Shown here piece by piece: positions 42,578 through 52,581 of a stretch of DNA of 64,000 bases. Source of the DNA: Bradyrhizobium agreste (GTDB lineage: Bacteria; Pseudomonadota; Alphaproteobacteria; Rhizobiales; Xanthobacteraceae); contig NZ_JACCHP010000010.1 in assembly GCF_016031625.1 (NCBI RefSeq), forward strand, positions 145,826-209,825, given 5' to 3'. A model generated the notes under the pieces. The model was not told the origin of the DNA, ran no database searches, and saw only the letters and a list, made by a program, of their open reading frames with translations. The stretch's first letter is position 1, and the number at the start of each line of letters is the position of its first letter. A program made the translations under genes and the position numbers.

Positions 42578-42835
42578 ATGACCAGCGCCGAACGCAAAGA
42601 GATCAGCCGGCGGCTCGCGCTTCTCGAGCGCGCATCTGTGCTGTTCGATCGCTTCGGCGTCTCGGTGCCGCTCGCGATCGCGTTCCTCAACCATTGGCCG
42701 ACGGAGATCAAGTCCTACCAGGACCTCGTGACCACCAATGCCTGGAAAGTCTTTCTCAGCTGCGTCCTCTATCAGCTCGCCGCGTTCGCGCTGCGCCGCG
42801 CCGTCAAGTTTGCGACAGCGGATCTTGCCCCATGA
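42578..42835 (+). CDS. small hypothetical protein
   Basis: An 85-residue product, helical and mildly hydrophobic in the C-terminal half (VFLSCVLYQLAAFALRRAVKF). No family recognised. Its stop overlaps the ATG of the next tiny ORF (ATGA at 42832), a coupling that supports both. Confidence 0.5.
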   Translation: MTSAERKEISRRLALLERASVLFDRFGVSVPLAIAFLNHWPTEIKSYQDLVTTNAWKVFLSCVLYQLAAFALRRAVKFATADLAP

Positions 42836-42996
42836 TCCCGCTTCGCGATTTCGCGCTCTATGTCCTGCCGGCCCTCGTGGCGGCGGGCGGCTGGCTTTAT
42901 GCGCTCAGCCTGCGCAGGCGCGCGCAGTCGGGCCGGGCGCGCGAGGGGACGCGTCCCGGCGGCATCAGTGGCGCCGAAAAGTTCAGCGCACCGTGA
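42832..42996 (+). CDS. tiny hypothetical membrane protein
   Basis: A 54-residue product with one hydrophobic helix (FALYVLPALVAAGGWLYAL) and a basic tail. It is translationally coupled to the preceding small gene and overlaps the end of the convergent desaturase by 14 bp. Too short to assign. Confidence 0.45.
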   Translation: MIPLRDFALYVLPALVAAGGWLYALSLRRRAQSGRAREGTRPGGISGAEKFSAP

Positions 42997-44146
42997 CGAG
43001 CTGCACGCGGACCGACGTCAAGAAGTGCTCGTAGGCGTGGTCCACGATCTCGTTAAGCGATCGCGTTCGCGCGAACATCGCCCTGGCCTCGGTGAGAAAC
43101 TCGTCGCGGGTCGGGATCTTCGGCAGCTGCAGATGCGTCAGCGCGTCGACACCTTCATGCGCGCGATTGAGGATGTCGTGCAACGTCGGCAGTTGCAACT
43201 GGGCCAGGTCGGCCCTGTGCAGCGCCGACGAGATCGCGTGCGCCAGCGCGTGAGCGTCGAACCGTCCGGCAAGCTGGCGGGCCGCCCGATTGATGACCCG
43301 TGCGCCGAGCTGCTGCTCGTTGCGCAGCACCAGTTCGGGTGGCGCTTTCATGTTCCAGACGATGCCGAACCAGGACAGGACCTTCAGGACGCCATAGGTC
43401 ATGTCGACTTCCCACCAGCGAAAGCCTTGTCGCACGCTGCTCTGGTAGGCGTGGTGATTGTTATGCCAGCCCTCTCCAAGGGTGAGTAACGCCAGCACCC
43501 AGTTGTTGCGGGAATCGTCGCCCGTCACGTAGCGCTTGCGGCCATGCACATGAGCGAGGGAGTTGATGCAGAAGGTCGCGTGATAGACCAGCACCGTGCT
43601 CCACAGGAAGCCGACGACCAGACCCGACCACCCCGTAGCCAGGAAGCAGAGCACTGCAAGCACAACGGCCGGCAGGAGCTCCAGCCGATGCAGCCACATC
43701 AGCTCCGGATAGACCGTGAGATCGCCGACTTTCACGAGGTCGGTCGCGTCGTGCTGCCGGTAGAAAATCCAGCCGACATGGCTGTACAGAAAGCCGCGTT
43801 GGCGCGGTGAGTGCACATCCAATTCGGTATCCGAATGGAGATGATGATGCCGATGTTTGGCCGCCCACCACAGAACGCTCTTCTGTGCGCTGCTCTGCGC
43901 GAGACAGGCCAGGATGAACTGAAACACCCGGCCGGTCGCAAAAGCCTTATGCGAGAAATAGCGGTGGTAGCCTGCTCCGATTCCAAACATGCGTACGATA
44001 TAGAGTGCACCGCAGATCGCGACGGCCTCCCAGGTAATGCCTGACCAGACGGCCGCGAAGCAGCCGAGATGGACCAGCAGGAATGGCACGACGGAGGGGT
44101 ACATGACGTCGTCATGGTGGTCGTCGGCGGGCGCGTTGGGCGACAT
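42983..44146 (-). CDS. fatty acid (delta-9 type) desaturase
   Basis: A 387-residue membrane desaturase with the three histidine boxes: H61-RYFS-H66, H98-RH-HH (98-102) and H228-NN-HH (228-232), between hydrophobic segments. It introduces a double bond into an acyl-CoA or acyl-lipid using a di-iron centre. The C-terminal extension after about residue 290 is soluble and helical. Start at 44146 fits the family; longer upstream readings are low-complexity. It is divergent from the cysE gene. Confidence 0.93.
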   Translation of the reverse strand: MSPNAPADDHHDDVMYPSVVPFLLVHLGCFAAVWSGITWEAVAICGALYIVRMFGIGAGYHRYFSHKAFATGRVFQFILACLAQSSAQKSVLWWAAKHRHHHLHSDTELDVHSPRQRGFLYSHVGWIFYRQHDATDLVKVGDLTVYPELMWLHRLELLPAVVLAVLCFLATGWSGLVVGFLWSTVLVYHATFCINSLAHVHGRKRYVTGDDSRNNWVLALLTLGEGWHNNHHAYQSSVRQGFRWWEVDMTYGVLKVLSWFGIVWNMKAPPELVLRNEQQLGARVINRAARQLAGRFDAHALAHAISSALHRADLAQLQLPTLHDILNRAHEGVDALTHLQLPKIPTRDEFLTEARAMFARTRSLNEIVDHAYEHFLTSVRVQLVTVR

Positions 44147-44462
44147 GTCTTGGCGTGACCTTGGGTGAGGGGGATCGGGTATTCGCATCGGCCGCGCAGG
44201 ACGCCGGTACGAAAAACCCGCGGCTGGCGGACCACCGCGGGGGAGGGGACTTGAGATGCTCTGCGTGTACATCTCGGGCCAACGCAGCGTCGGCCGAATA
44301 GCAAACGAACTATAGGGTGGCGGGTGTCTGGCATGCAAGCTCGTAGCCTCACGGGGAGCTGCGGCATGTCGCTTGGGGGGCACGCGTGCGCCGTAGCGCG
44401 GGGGCCACCCACGTCCTATATTCGGTACCTGAGTAGGACGCGCCAGAATACCGGAGGCGACA
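44147..44462. other. divergent intergenic region desaturase/cysE
   Basis: 316 bp without a gene. It contains a 7-bp inverted repeat CGTCCTA-N15-TAGGACG (44412-44440) close to the cysE start, a possible regulator site. No promoter consensus was clear by eye. Confidence 0.5.
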
Positions 44463-45230
44463 ATGTCTGAGGCTGCGATCATGGCGAGCGACAGCCTTTG
44501 GCGGAAGCTTCGCAGCGAGGCTCAGCGCACGGCCAAGGCCGATCCTGTTTTCGGCAAGGCCGTTGCTGGCGCCGTTCTCGCCCATGATGATTTCGCCGCG
44601 GCCCTCGCCGATCTGATCGGGCAGCGGCTCGGCAGCAACGCCGCCGAACGCGCGCGCTTCACGTGCTTTGCTCGCGACGCGTTTGGCGGCGAGCCGGACC
44701 TGATCGAGGCCGCCAGCCGGGACCTCTTGGCCATCGCGCGCCGCGATCCCGTCGTCGCCGGCCTGCTGCCGCCGCTGCTGCATTACAAAGGGTACCTCGC
44801 GCTGCAAGCCTGGCGCGTCTCGAACTGGCTCTGGCGCCACCATCATCGCGACGCCGCGCTGCTGTTTCAGAACGAGGCCTCGAATCTGCTCCAGGTCAGC
44901 ATTCATCCGGCAGCCAGCATCGGCTCCGCCGTCTATCTCGACCACGCCACCGGCATCGTGATCGGCGCCAACGTCGTCATCGGCGACGACGTCACCATTC
45001 TCCAGAGCGTCAGCATCGGTCGCAGCAGCGAATTGCCGGCGCGCTCGCCGCGCATCGGCCGCGGCGTCTTCATCGGCGCGGGCGCAAGCATCCTCGGCGA
45101 TATCAGCATCGGCGATCTCGCCAAGATCGGCGCCGGCACCGTCGTGACGCGGGACATCCCCGCCGGCTGCACGGCGGTCGGCAATCCGGCGCGGCTGACC
45201 AACTGCCCCGAGGCGGCATCGGCCGCCTGA
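44463..45230 (+). CDS. cysE: serine O-acetyltransferase
   Basis: A 255-residue CysE. An N-terminal helical domain (about 1-140) contains the conserved DP-VFGKAVAGAVL and DLLAIARRDPVV segments. The C-terminal part is a left-handed beta-helix of hexapeptide repeats (HPAASIGSAVYLDHATGIVIG...). The catalytic His/Asp pair is in DHATG. It makes O-acetylserine for cysteine synthesis. GGAGG lies just upstream of the ATG. The C-terminal tail is short, as in cysteine-sensitive forms. Confidence 0.95.
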   Translation: MSEAAIMASDSLWRKLRSEAQRTAKADPVFGKAVAGAVLAHDDFAAALADLIGQRLGSNAAERARFTCFARDAFGGEPDLIEAASRDLLAIARRDPVVAGLLPPLLHYKGYLALQAWRVSNWLWRHHHRDAALLFQNEASNLLQVSIHPAASIGSAVYLDHATGIVIGANVVIGDDVTILQSVSIGRSSELPARSPRIGRGVFIGAGASILGDISIGDLAKIGAGTVVTRDIPAGCTAVGNPARLTNCPEAASAA

Positions 45231-45240
45231 GGTTCCCGGC

Positions 45241-45759
45241 TTAGGCGGCGCGGCGGCGGCTTTCGCCGCCATGATGCGGGTTCACCGGCTCCGAGCTGGT
45301 CTGGCCCGGCGCATCCAGCACCGCGACGTGGTGGCGATAGACCATCTCCCAGCCCTTCCATCCCGTGAACAGGAGGATGCCGACCACGACCAGGGACAGC
45401 ACGACGCCCCAGGGCTTGATCGCCGCCTCCGCGCCTTGGGCGTAGCGGATATAGAAATTGACCAGGGCCAGCACCACCGCCGTGAGATTGCCGACCATGT
45501 GGTACCAGGCATCATTCAGGCGGCGGATGCGCGGCTCGCTGAAGAAGTCGGTGAAGCCGGCCGCCGCGGCAACCAGCGCCATGACGATGCCGGCGCCGAT
45601 CAGCCACATCGCGGCGCGTGCCCAGAAACCGTCGCCGGTTCCGATGAAGGCGAGATCGGCGATGGGGGCGCCGACCAGGAAGGCGACGGGGAAGGGGATC
45701 AGCATGGGGTGGAGCGGGTGATCGCCGACCGCGGCGGTCGTCTTGGGGTTGATTGACAT
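45241..45759 (-). CDS. DUF2231 membrane protein
   Basis: A 172-residue DUF2231 protein with four hydrophobic helices and the family start DHPLHPMLIPFPVAF. Role unknown; similar proteins are common in stress- or haem-associated loci. GAGGTCC before the ATG at 45759 supports the start. It is convergent with cysE, 10 bp apart. Confidence 0.9.
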   Translation of the reverse strand: MSINPKTTAAVGDHPLHPMLIPFPVAFLVGAPIADLAFIGTGDGFWARAAMWLIGAGIVMALVAAAAGFTDFFSEPRIRRLNDAWYHMVGNLTAVVLALVNFYIRYAQGAEAAIKPWGVVLSLVVVGILLFTGWKGWEMVYRHHVAVLDAPGQTSSEPVNPHHGGESRRRAA

Positions 45760-46174
45760 GGCAGGACCTCGCTGAGAGTGATTTTCCGGACAATTTTTGG
45801 CGCGAGAGCAGGTTCCTCGGGCCGCACCCCTGGTCCGGGACCAGGCCATCTCCCTGCACTGCCTGGGTTTCCTGCAGCCAAATGCGCCGCCGGTAACCCC
45901 GCATTAACCAACGGCGGGCTCTGGTAAGGCGGGACAGGCGTGCCCGGAGCCCGACGTCAAGGCCCGGGGCAGAAGGCCCTTAGTTTTGACATCTTGGCGG
46001 GGAATGCAGGCGGCCGGCTTTGGATGAGCTATTGGACGAGCCCTGCACCCCAGAAAGACAAGGCTTTGAGCGGGCTTGCCCGCCGCGCGGGTCCAGCGCG
46101 GCTGTTGGGGAACACCGGCCGCGTTTGCTGGCCGAAGGACATCAGGTAACGATCGCCTTGAGAGGATACTATTT
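45760..46174. other. intergenic region upstream of tolQ
   Basis: 415 bp with no convincing gene; it must hold the promoters for DUF2231 (leftward) and tolQRAB (rightward). A TTGACA at 45986-45991 has no matching -10 at 17 nt. The tolQ ribosome site AGAGGA is at its end. This is also the right-hand edge of the accessory block. Confidence 0.5.
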
Positions 46175-46891
<717 letters not shown>

Positions 46892-46904
46892 CGGACGGCA
46901 TGTA

Positions 46905-47008
46905 TGGAGCGTTTTCGAGCGAAGTGGATACCGGTTCGCGTAAAGAAAACGCGTCAAGGCAAGAATCTAGAGCCCCGTTCCGATTTCATCGGAACGGAAT
47001 TGGCTCTA
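46905..47008. repeat. interspersed repeat within the tol operon
   Basis: About 104 bp between tolQ and tolR: GGAGCGTTTTCGAGCGAAG...GAAAACGC, then AGAGCCCCGTTCCGATTTC...GGAACGGAATTGGCTCT, two stem-loops in tandem. I recognise this as a dispersed Bradyrhizobium-type element. It separates genes that in other bacteria nearly touch. Confidence 0.85.
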
Positions 47009-47036
47009 CTGTGAAGGGCAATTTGGGCACGCGATC

Positions 47037-47489
47037 ATGGCCATGAACGTTGCGAGTTCGTCCGGCGGCGGCGGGCGCCGCGGCCGGCGCAAGCCGGTCG
47101 TGGCCGAGATCAACGTCACGCCCATGGTCGACGTCATGCTGGTGCTGCTCATCATCTTCATGGTGTCGGCACCGATGTTGACGGTCGGCGTGCCGCTCGA
47201 CCTGCCCCAGACCCAGGCCAAGAGCCTCGAAAACAACGACCAGAAGCCGATCCAGATGTCGGTCGACATCAAGGGCAAGGTGTTCATCAACGACGCCGAG
47301 ATTGCGCTGAACGAGCTGATCCCGAAGCTGAAGGCGATCACCGAAGCGCGTGGCGGCCTCGAGGAGCGCATCTATCTGCGCGCCGACAAGAAGGCGGATT
47401 ACGGCACCGTGGCCAAGGTGATGGGCCAGCTCTCGGGCGCCGGATTCAAGAAGCTGGCCCTCGTCACGGAAGCGGATCAGGGGTCTTGA
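47037..47489 (+). CDS. tolR: Tol-Pal system protein TolR
   Basis: A 150-residue TolR/ExbD-type protein with a Gly/Arg-rich cytoplasmic start, one transmembrane helix carrying the essential Asp (NVTPMVDVMLVLLIIFMV) and a periplasmic domain (about 50-150). It works with TolQ as the ion-driven stator. Placed after a repeat and followed by tolA 4 nt later. Confidence 0.96.
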   Translation: MAMNVASSSGGGGRRGRRKPVVAEINVTPMVDVMLVLLIIFMVSAPMLTVGVPLDLPQTQAKSLENNDQKPIQMSVDIKGKVFINDAEIALNELIPKLKAITEARGGLEERIYLRADKKADYGTVAKVMGQLSGAGFKKLALVTEADQGS

Positions 47490-47493
47490 GGCC

Positions 47494-48453
47494 GTGAAGG
47501 TGAACGTCGACAAGACACTCGTTGCGTCGATTGCCCTGCATGTCCTCGTGCTGGGATGGGGGCTCGTCACCTTCAGCAGCAAGGCCTATGTCGCGCCGGA
47601 GGAGTCGCTTCCGGTCGACATCATCACCACCGACCAGCTCGCCAGGATGATGGCGGGGCAGAAGACCGGCAAGAAGGAAGAGCCGAAGCCCAAGGTCGAG
47701 AAGATCGCGGAAGCCAAGCCCGAGGAAGACGCCGTCGGCAAGGTCACCGAGAAGAAAGAGCTGATCAAGACCAACTCCCAGCCGGAGCCGCCGCCGAAAC
47801 CCGTCGAGAAGCCGGTGGAGAAAAAGCCCGAGCCGCCCAAACCCGTGGCCGAAGCCAAGCCGAAGGAAGAGCCGAAGCCGCAGGAGAAGAAGCCTGATCC
47901 GGCCAAGGAAGATCCGATCGCCGAGCTGCAGAAGAAGCTCGAAACCAAGAAGCCGCCGCCCAAGCCCGTGGAGCAGAAGGTCGCGGCGGTGCAGCCGCAG
48001 CAGCAGCCGAAGCCGAAGGAGCGCACCTTCGATCCCGCGCAGATCCAGCGCGACCTCGACAAGCGCGCCGCGACCCGGCACGAGCTCGCCGGCTCGACGC
48101 TGAACGCATCGGCCTCGCTGGGAGCGGCAACCGGGACGGCCGCCAACAACGTTGCGACCTGGCGCGGTGCATTCCAGGGCGCCGTCAAGCGCTGCTTCAC
48201 CCCCACCTATAACGGGCAGGATGCCGATCAGTACGAGGCTGACATCGACATTCCCATGAAGATCGACGGTTCGCTCGCCTCCGAGCCGATCGTCGTCGCA
48301 GTGCGTGGACCGTCGCGGTCGATCGCACAGGCCGTGGCGGAGAGCGCCAAGCGTGCCATCGTGCAGTGCCAGGTCTATTCCTTCATGCCGAAGCAGCAGT
48401 ACGAGAGCTGGAAGCTCATTCCGATGACTTTCGGCCTGAAAGATATGTTGTGA
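47494..48453 (+). CDS. tolA: Tol-Pal system protein TolA
   Basis: A 319-residue TolA-like protein: N-terminal membrane helix (about 8-29), a long Pro/Lys/Glu-rich periplasmic spacer (about 50-190, many EEPKPK and KPVEKK repeats) and a C-terminal domain with a Cys pair region (FQGAVKRCFTPTY...VQCQVYSF). It spans the periplasm to contact TolB/Pal. GTG start at 47494, with another GTG two codons later. Length is a little shorter than E. coli TolA. Confidence 0.93.
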   Translation: MKVNVDKTLVASIALHVLVLGWGLVTFSSKAYVAPEESLPVDIITTDQLARMMAGQKTGKKEEPKPKVEKIAEAKPEEDAVGKVTEKKELIKTNSQPEPPPKPVEKPVEKKPEPPKPVAEAKPKEEPKPQEKKPDPAKEDPIAELQKKLETKKPPPKPVEQKVAAVQPQQQPKPKERTFDPAQIQRDLDKRAATRHELAGSTLNASASLGAATGTAANNVATWRGAFQGAVKRCFTPTYNGQDADQYEADIDIPMKIDGSLASEPIVVAVRGPSRSIAQAVAESAKRAIVQCQVYSFMPKQQYESWKLIPMTFGLKDML

Positions 48454-48476
48454 CATCCGAACAAAAGAATTTTGCG

Positions 48477-49841
48477 ATGAATGACGTCCGATCGATGAAC
48501 CGCCGCCGCTTCATGACCCTGACCGGATCGACGCTCGCGATGCTCGGGAGTGGACGCGCCTTCGCTCAAGGGCAGGAGGGGCGCCTACGCATCGATCCCA
48601 CGGCATTCCAGCCGATCCCGATCGCGATCACCAATTTCCTGCCGGGCTCGCCCTCCGACGGCGACGTAGGCAACGGCGTCACGCAGGTCATCACCAACAA
48701 TCTGAAGCGTTCGGGCCTGTTCGCGCCGATCGATCAGGCCGCCTTCATCGAGCGCATCAGCAACATGGACGTCGCGCCGCAATTCCAGAACTGGAAGACC
48801 CTCAACGCGCAGGCCCTCGTCACCGGCCGCATGACGCGGCAGCCGGACGGCCGCCTCAAGGCCGAATTCCGTTTGTGGGACGTCATCTCCGGCCAGCAGC
48901 TCGCCGGCCAGCAATATTTCACCTCGCCGGAATATTGGCGCCGTATCGCCCACATCATCTCTGACCAGATCTACGAGCGCATGACCGGCGAGAAGGGTTA
49001 TTTCGACAGCCGCGTCGTGTTCGTGGACGAGACCGGGCCGAAGGAGCGCCGCGTCAAGCGGCTCGCGATCATGGATCAGGACGGCGCCAATGTGCGCTAT
49101 CTGACCCGCGGCTCCGACCTCGTGCTGACGCCGCGCTTCTCGCCGAACTCGCAAGAGATCACCTACATGGAGTTCGGCCAGGGCGATCCGAAGGTCTATC
49201 TCTACAATATCGAGACCGGCCAGCGCGAGATCGTCGGCAATTTCCCCGGCATGACCTTTGCGCCGCGCTTCTCGCCGGACGGCCAGCGCGTCATCATGAG
49301 CCTGCAGCAGGGCGGCAATTCCAACCTGTTCGTGATGGATCTGCGCTCGCGTTCGACCACGCGTCTCACCGACACGCCGGCGATCGACACCTCGCCGTCC
49401 TATTCGCCCGACGGCAGCCGCATCTGCTTCGAGTCCGATCGCGGCGGCAGGTCGCAGATCTACGTGATGAGTGCGGGCGGGGGACAGGCGCAGCGCATCT
49501 CCTTCTCCAAGGACGACACCAACGCCAGCTATTCGACGCCGGTGTGGTCGCCGAAGGGCGATTACATCGCCTTCACCCGGCAGGGTGGCGGCCAGTTTGC
49601 GATCGGCGTCATGAAGCCGGACGGCTCCGGCGAGCGGCTGCTCACCTCCGGCTTCCACAACGAAGGCCCGACCTTCTCGCCGAACGGCCGCGTGCTGATG
49701 TTCTTCCGCGATCCCGGCGGCAATGCCGGGCCGTCGCTGTACTCGGTCGACATCTCCGGCCGCAACGAATTGAAGGTGCCGACGCCGGGCTTTGCCTCGG
49801 ACCCGGCATGGTCGCCGCTGTTGTCCTCGACGTCGGGCTGA
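48477..49841 (+). CDS. tolB: Tol-Pal system protein TolB
   Basis: A roughly 454-residue TolB with an N-terminal domain and a C-terminal six-bladed propeller (repeated RFSPDGQRV / SYSPDGSRI / VWSPKGDYI motifs). The N-terminus carries a twin-arginine pattern (NRRRFMTL at residues 7-14), then hydrophobic TLAMLG and AFAQ cleavage, so Tat export rather than Sec is predicted. A GTG at 48450, overlapping the tolA stop, is an alternative start. A strong terminator lies right after it. Confidence 0.93.
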   Translation: MNDVRSMNRRRFMTLTGSTLAMLGSGRAFAQGQEGRLRIDPTAFQPIPIAITNFLPGSPSDGDVGNGVTQVITNNLKRSGLFAPIDQAAFIERISNMDVAPQFQNWKTLNAQALVTGRMTRQPDGRLKAEFRLWDVISGQQLAGQQYFTSPEYWRRIAHIISDQIYERMTGEKGYFDSRVVFVDETGPKERRVKRLAIMDQDGANVRYLTRGSDLVLTPRFSPNSQEITYMEFGQGDPKVYLYNIETGQREIVGNFPGMTFAPRFSPDGQRVIMSLQQGGNSNLFVMDLRSRSTTRLTDTPAIDTSPSYSPDGSRICFESDRGGRSQIYVMSAGGGQAQRISFSKDDTNASYSTPVWSPKGDYIAFTRQGGGQFAIGVMKPDGSGERLLTSGFHNEGPTFSPNGRVLMFFRDPGGNAGPSLYSVDISGRNELKVPTPGFASDPAWSPLLSSTSG

Positions 49842-49855
49842 CGATATCGCAGCTG

Positions 49856-49887
49856 AAACATCGCGCGTTCAGACGCGCGATGTTTTC
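49856..49887 (+). terminator. terminator after tolB
   Basis: A perfect 12-bp stem AAACATCGCGCG/CGCGCGATGTTT with a 6-nt loop; the end of the stem provides a short T-run (TTTT). It suggests that tolQRAB ends here and that pal is expressed separately. Confidence 0.8.
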
Positions 49888-50098
49888 GAAAAAGCGCGCC
49901 GATTTTTCGAGGTTGTGTGCACAAGGCAATACTTCCTTCACCTTGTACTCGGCAGAGCTTGCCTACCTCTTTGATATCTAAGCGCAAATTGGTTCGCCGC
50001 GCCTGAAAAACAACTCGACCTTAAGGATGTTCCCTCAGAAAGGCTTCATCTCGACTGGGTAAGACTACGCCTCGAACAGGACGCGCGTACAAACCCAT

Positions 50099-52435
50099 AT
50101 GAAGCTTGCAAGCCAGAGCGGAGAGCCCGATCGAGGACAGGCCGCGCCGAAAGTTTCGGCCGCGCTGATCGATTCGCTGTTCGAAGCGCCTGGTCCACTG
50201 CTTGCAGGCATCGTCTTCGTGGCCATCGGGGCGGCCATTACGGCGCTGAGGACCGGACAGGTTCTGACCTGGGCAACGGTTGGGTTCATCATTCTGGCCG
50301 GCGCGATCCGCCTGTTCGATTTGCAGCGCTTCCTGCCGCGCAAGGCCAGCCTGACCCCCGAAGAAGCCGCGCTTTGGCAGAAGCGCTACCTGATCGGTGC
50401 ATTGATCCAGGCAGCAGCGATCGGCGCGTGGTGCTCCCTGGCTCTGGTCAGCACTGACGACGCCGTCGTTCACATGATCGCCCTCTCCATCACCACTGGA
50501 ATCGTGGGCGGAGGTGCGGGACGAGCTTACGGACGGCCATCGATATACCACCTGCAAGCTGCCCTGATGTTCGGTCCGGCAGTCCTTGCACTGGCTTGGC
50601 ATGGCACGGCCTACTACATCGCGATGTCGGTCGTGAGCGCCGCGTTCCTGCTAGCCATCATGCAGCTCTCGGCCAATCTGCACAGAATATTCATGCGGGC
50701 GGTCGTGGCTCGCGAGCGCGAGGCGGCGCTCGCCGGCCAGTTCGACACCGCTCTGAACAACATGCCGCACGGCCTGTGCATGTTCCGCGTCGACAGGCAA
50801 CTCGCGGTGATGAACCATCGGTTCAGCCGGATGCTGAACCTGCCCGAGGATCTCGTCCGCAATGGCGCGAGCGCTGCCGATATCATGGCCGCGTGCGTCA
50901 ATTGCGGCTCCATTTCAGCTGCGAGCGGCGAGTTGATTCTGGCCGAGATCGAGAGTTCGCACGCGAGGGAGATTGTCACCGACGATCCTGACGTGGAGAG
51001 AAACCGGTCATTGTCCTGGACGGTGCAGCCGATGGCTGACGGCGGTGCAGTCGTGCTGCTCGAAGACATTACCGAGCGGCGCAATGCCGAGGCCAAGATC
51101 ACCCATCTCGCCCGCTACGACGAGCTGACGGCGCTCCCGAATCGCGTGCATTTCCGCAACGAGATCGAGCGGCTGCTGGCGGCCTCGCGCTATGCCGATC
51201 GCCTGTCGGCTCTCCTGTTCATCGATCTCGACGAGTTCAAGCAGGTCAATGACACGCTCGGACATCCCTGCGGCGACCAGCTCCTCTGCGCGGTCGCCAA
51301 TCGCCTGCGCGAGATGCTGCGGCCCGAGGATTTCGTGGCGCGTTTCGGTGGCGACGAATTCGTCGTGTTCCAGCAGAATCTCGCCTCGCCCGAGGACGCA
51401 GCGAGCCTTGCCCGCCGCATCGTCGAGCGACTGAGCGAGCGCTACCGCATCGACAACCATCTGGTCGAGATCGGCGCCAGCGTCGGCATCGCGCTGACCT
51501 CGCCGGAGGGGGCCAGCGCCGATACGCTGCTCAAGAACGCCGACATGGCGCTGTACCGCGCCAAGGCCGATGGGCGCGGAACCTATTGCTTCTTCCGCGA
51601 CGAGATGGCGGCGATCGTCGAGGCGCGCCGCACGCTCGAGCTCGACCTGCGCAAGGCGCTCGCCAACGAGGAGTTCGAGCTGTTCTACCAGCCGCTGGTC
51701 AATCTGAAGTCCGGCAAGATCACCGCCTGTGAGGCGCTGCTGCGCTGGAACCATCCGGTGCGCGGCACGGTGTCGCCGATCGATATCATCCCCGTTGCCG
51801 AGGACATGGGCCTGATCGTCGATCTCGGCCGCTGGATCCTGCGCCGTGCCTGCATGGAATGCATGAAGTGGCCGGAGGGTGTCAGCGTCGCCGTCAATTT
51901 CTCGCCGCAACAATTCCACCAGCGCGACGTCCTGAGCGAAATCCGCTACGCGCTCGAAGTGTCGGGCCTGCCGGCGCATCGTCTGGAGATCGAGATCACC
52001 GAGTCGTCTTTGCTGCGCAATACCCAGCTCACCCACGACATCCTGTCGCAATTGCACGCGCTCGGCGTGCGCATCTCGCTCGACGATTTCGGCACCGGCT
52101 ATTCCAGCCTCAGCTACCTGCACAATTTCCCGATGCAGAAGGTGAAGATCGATCGCTCGTTCCTCGAAGGCATCGATGCCGACCGGCCGCTGACGCTGCT
52201 GCGCGGCGTGGCGCGACTGTCCGCGGACCTCGGCATGTCCGTCGTGGTGGAAGGGATCGAGACCAACGAGCAGCTCGAGCTGATCAGCGCCGACGGCACG
52301 GTCACTGAAGGGCAGGGCTATCTGTTCAGCCGGCCCGTCCCCGCAGTACGAGTCCGCCAATTGCTCAACGCCTCGTACGGCCGTCGCATGCCCGACGACC
52401 AGGTCGTCGCGATTTCCTCGCGGTCATTCGCCTAG
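50099..52435 (+). CDS. GGDEF-EAL protein with membrane and PAS domains
   Basis: A 778-residue c-di-GMP enzyme: an N-terminal membrane module of about five or six helices (residues about 30-190), a PAS-like domain (about 215-330, NNMPHGLCMFRVDRQLAVMNHRFS), a GGDEF domain with an intact GGDEF site (G417-F421) and an EAL domain with E545-A546-L547 plus NFSPQQF, DDFGTG and EGIET motifs. Both catalytic centres look intact, so it may make and degrade c-di-GMP under control of the sensor part. It lies between tolB and pal, unusually. Confidence 0.94.
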   Translation: MKLASQSGEPDRGQAAPKVSAALIDSLFEAPGPLLAGIVFVAIGAAITALRTGQVLTWATVGFIILAGAIRLFDLQRFLPRKASLTPEEAALWQKRYLIGALIQAAAIGAWCSLALVSTDDAVVHMIALSITTGIVGGGAGRAYGRPSIYHLQAALMFGPAVLALAWHGTAYYIAMSVVSAAFLLAIMQLSANLHRIFMRAVVAREREAALAGQFDTALNNMPHGLCMFRVDRQLAVMNHRFSRMLNLPEDLVRNGASAADIMAACVNCGSISAASGELILAEIESSHAREIVTDDPDVERNRSLSWTVQPMADGGAVVLLEDITERRNAEAKITHLARYDELTALPNRVHFRNEIERLLAASRYADRLSALLFIDLDEFKQVNDTLGHPCGDQLLCAVANRLREMLRPEDFVARFGGDEFVVFQQNLASPEDAASLARRIVERLSERYRIDNHLVEIGASVGIALTSPEGASADTLLKNADMALYRAKADGRGTYCFFRDEMAAIVEARRTLELDLRKALANEEFELFYQPLVNLKSGKITACEALLRWNHPVRGTVSPIDIIPVAEDMGLIVDLGRWILRRACMECMKWPEGVSVAVNFSPQQFHQRDVLSEIRYALEVSGLPAHRLEIEITESSLLRNTQLTHDILSQLHALGVRISLDDFGTGYSSLSYLHNFPMQKVKIDRSFLEGIDADRPLTLLRGVARLSADLGMSVVVEGIETNEQLELISADGTVTEGQGYLFSRPVPAVRVRQLLNASYGRRMPDDQVVAISSRSFA

Positions 52436-52581
52436 CTTCACCCGTTCGGTGCCTTCGCGCACCCCGGATTCTTGCGGGCCTGATCCTTAACCCTAATGAT
52501 TCTAAGCCTTTGCAATTTTATTAAGGAGTCATTAATCTTCGACGGCGCTCGCAGAAGTTGCTGGAGTGGCGGGAGTATCAG

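Noticed and set aside
45986..46014. TTGACA as a sigma-70 promoter for tolQ
   Set aside because: No TATAAT-like box at 16-18 nt; one hexamer alone is not convincing.
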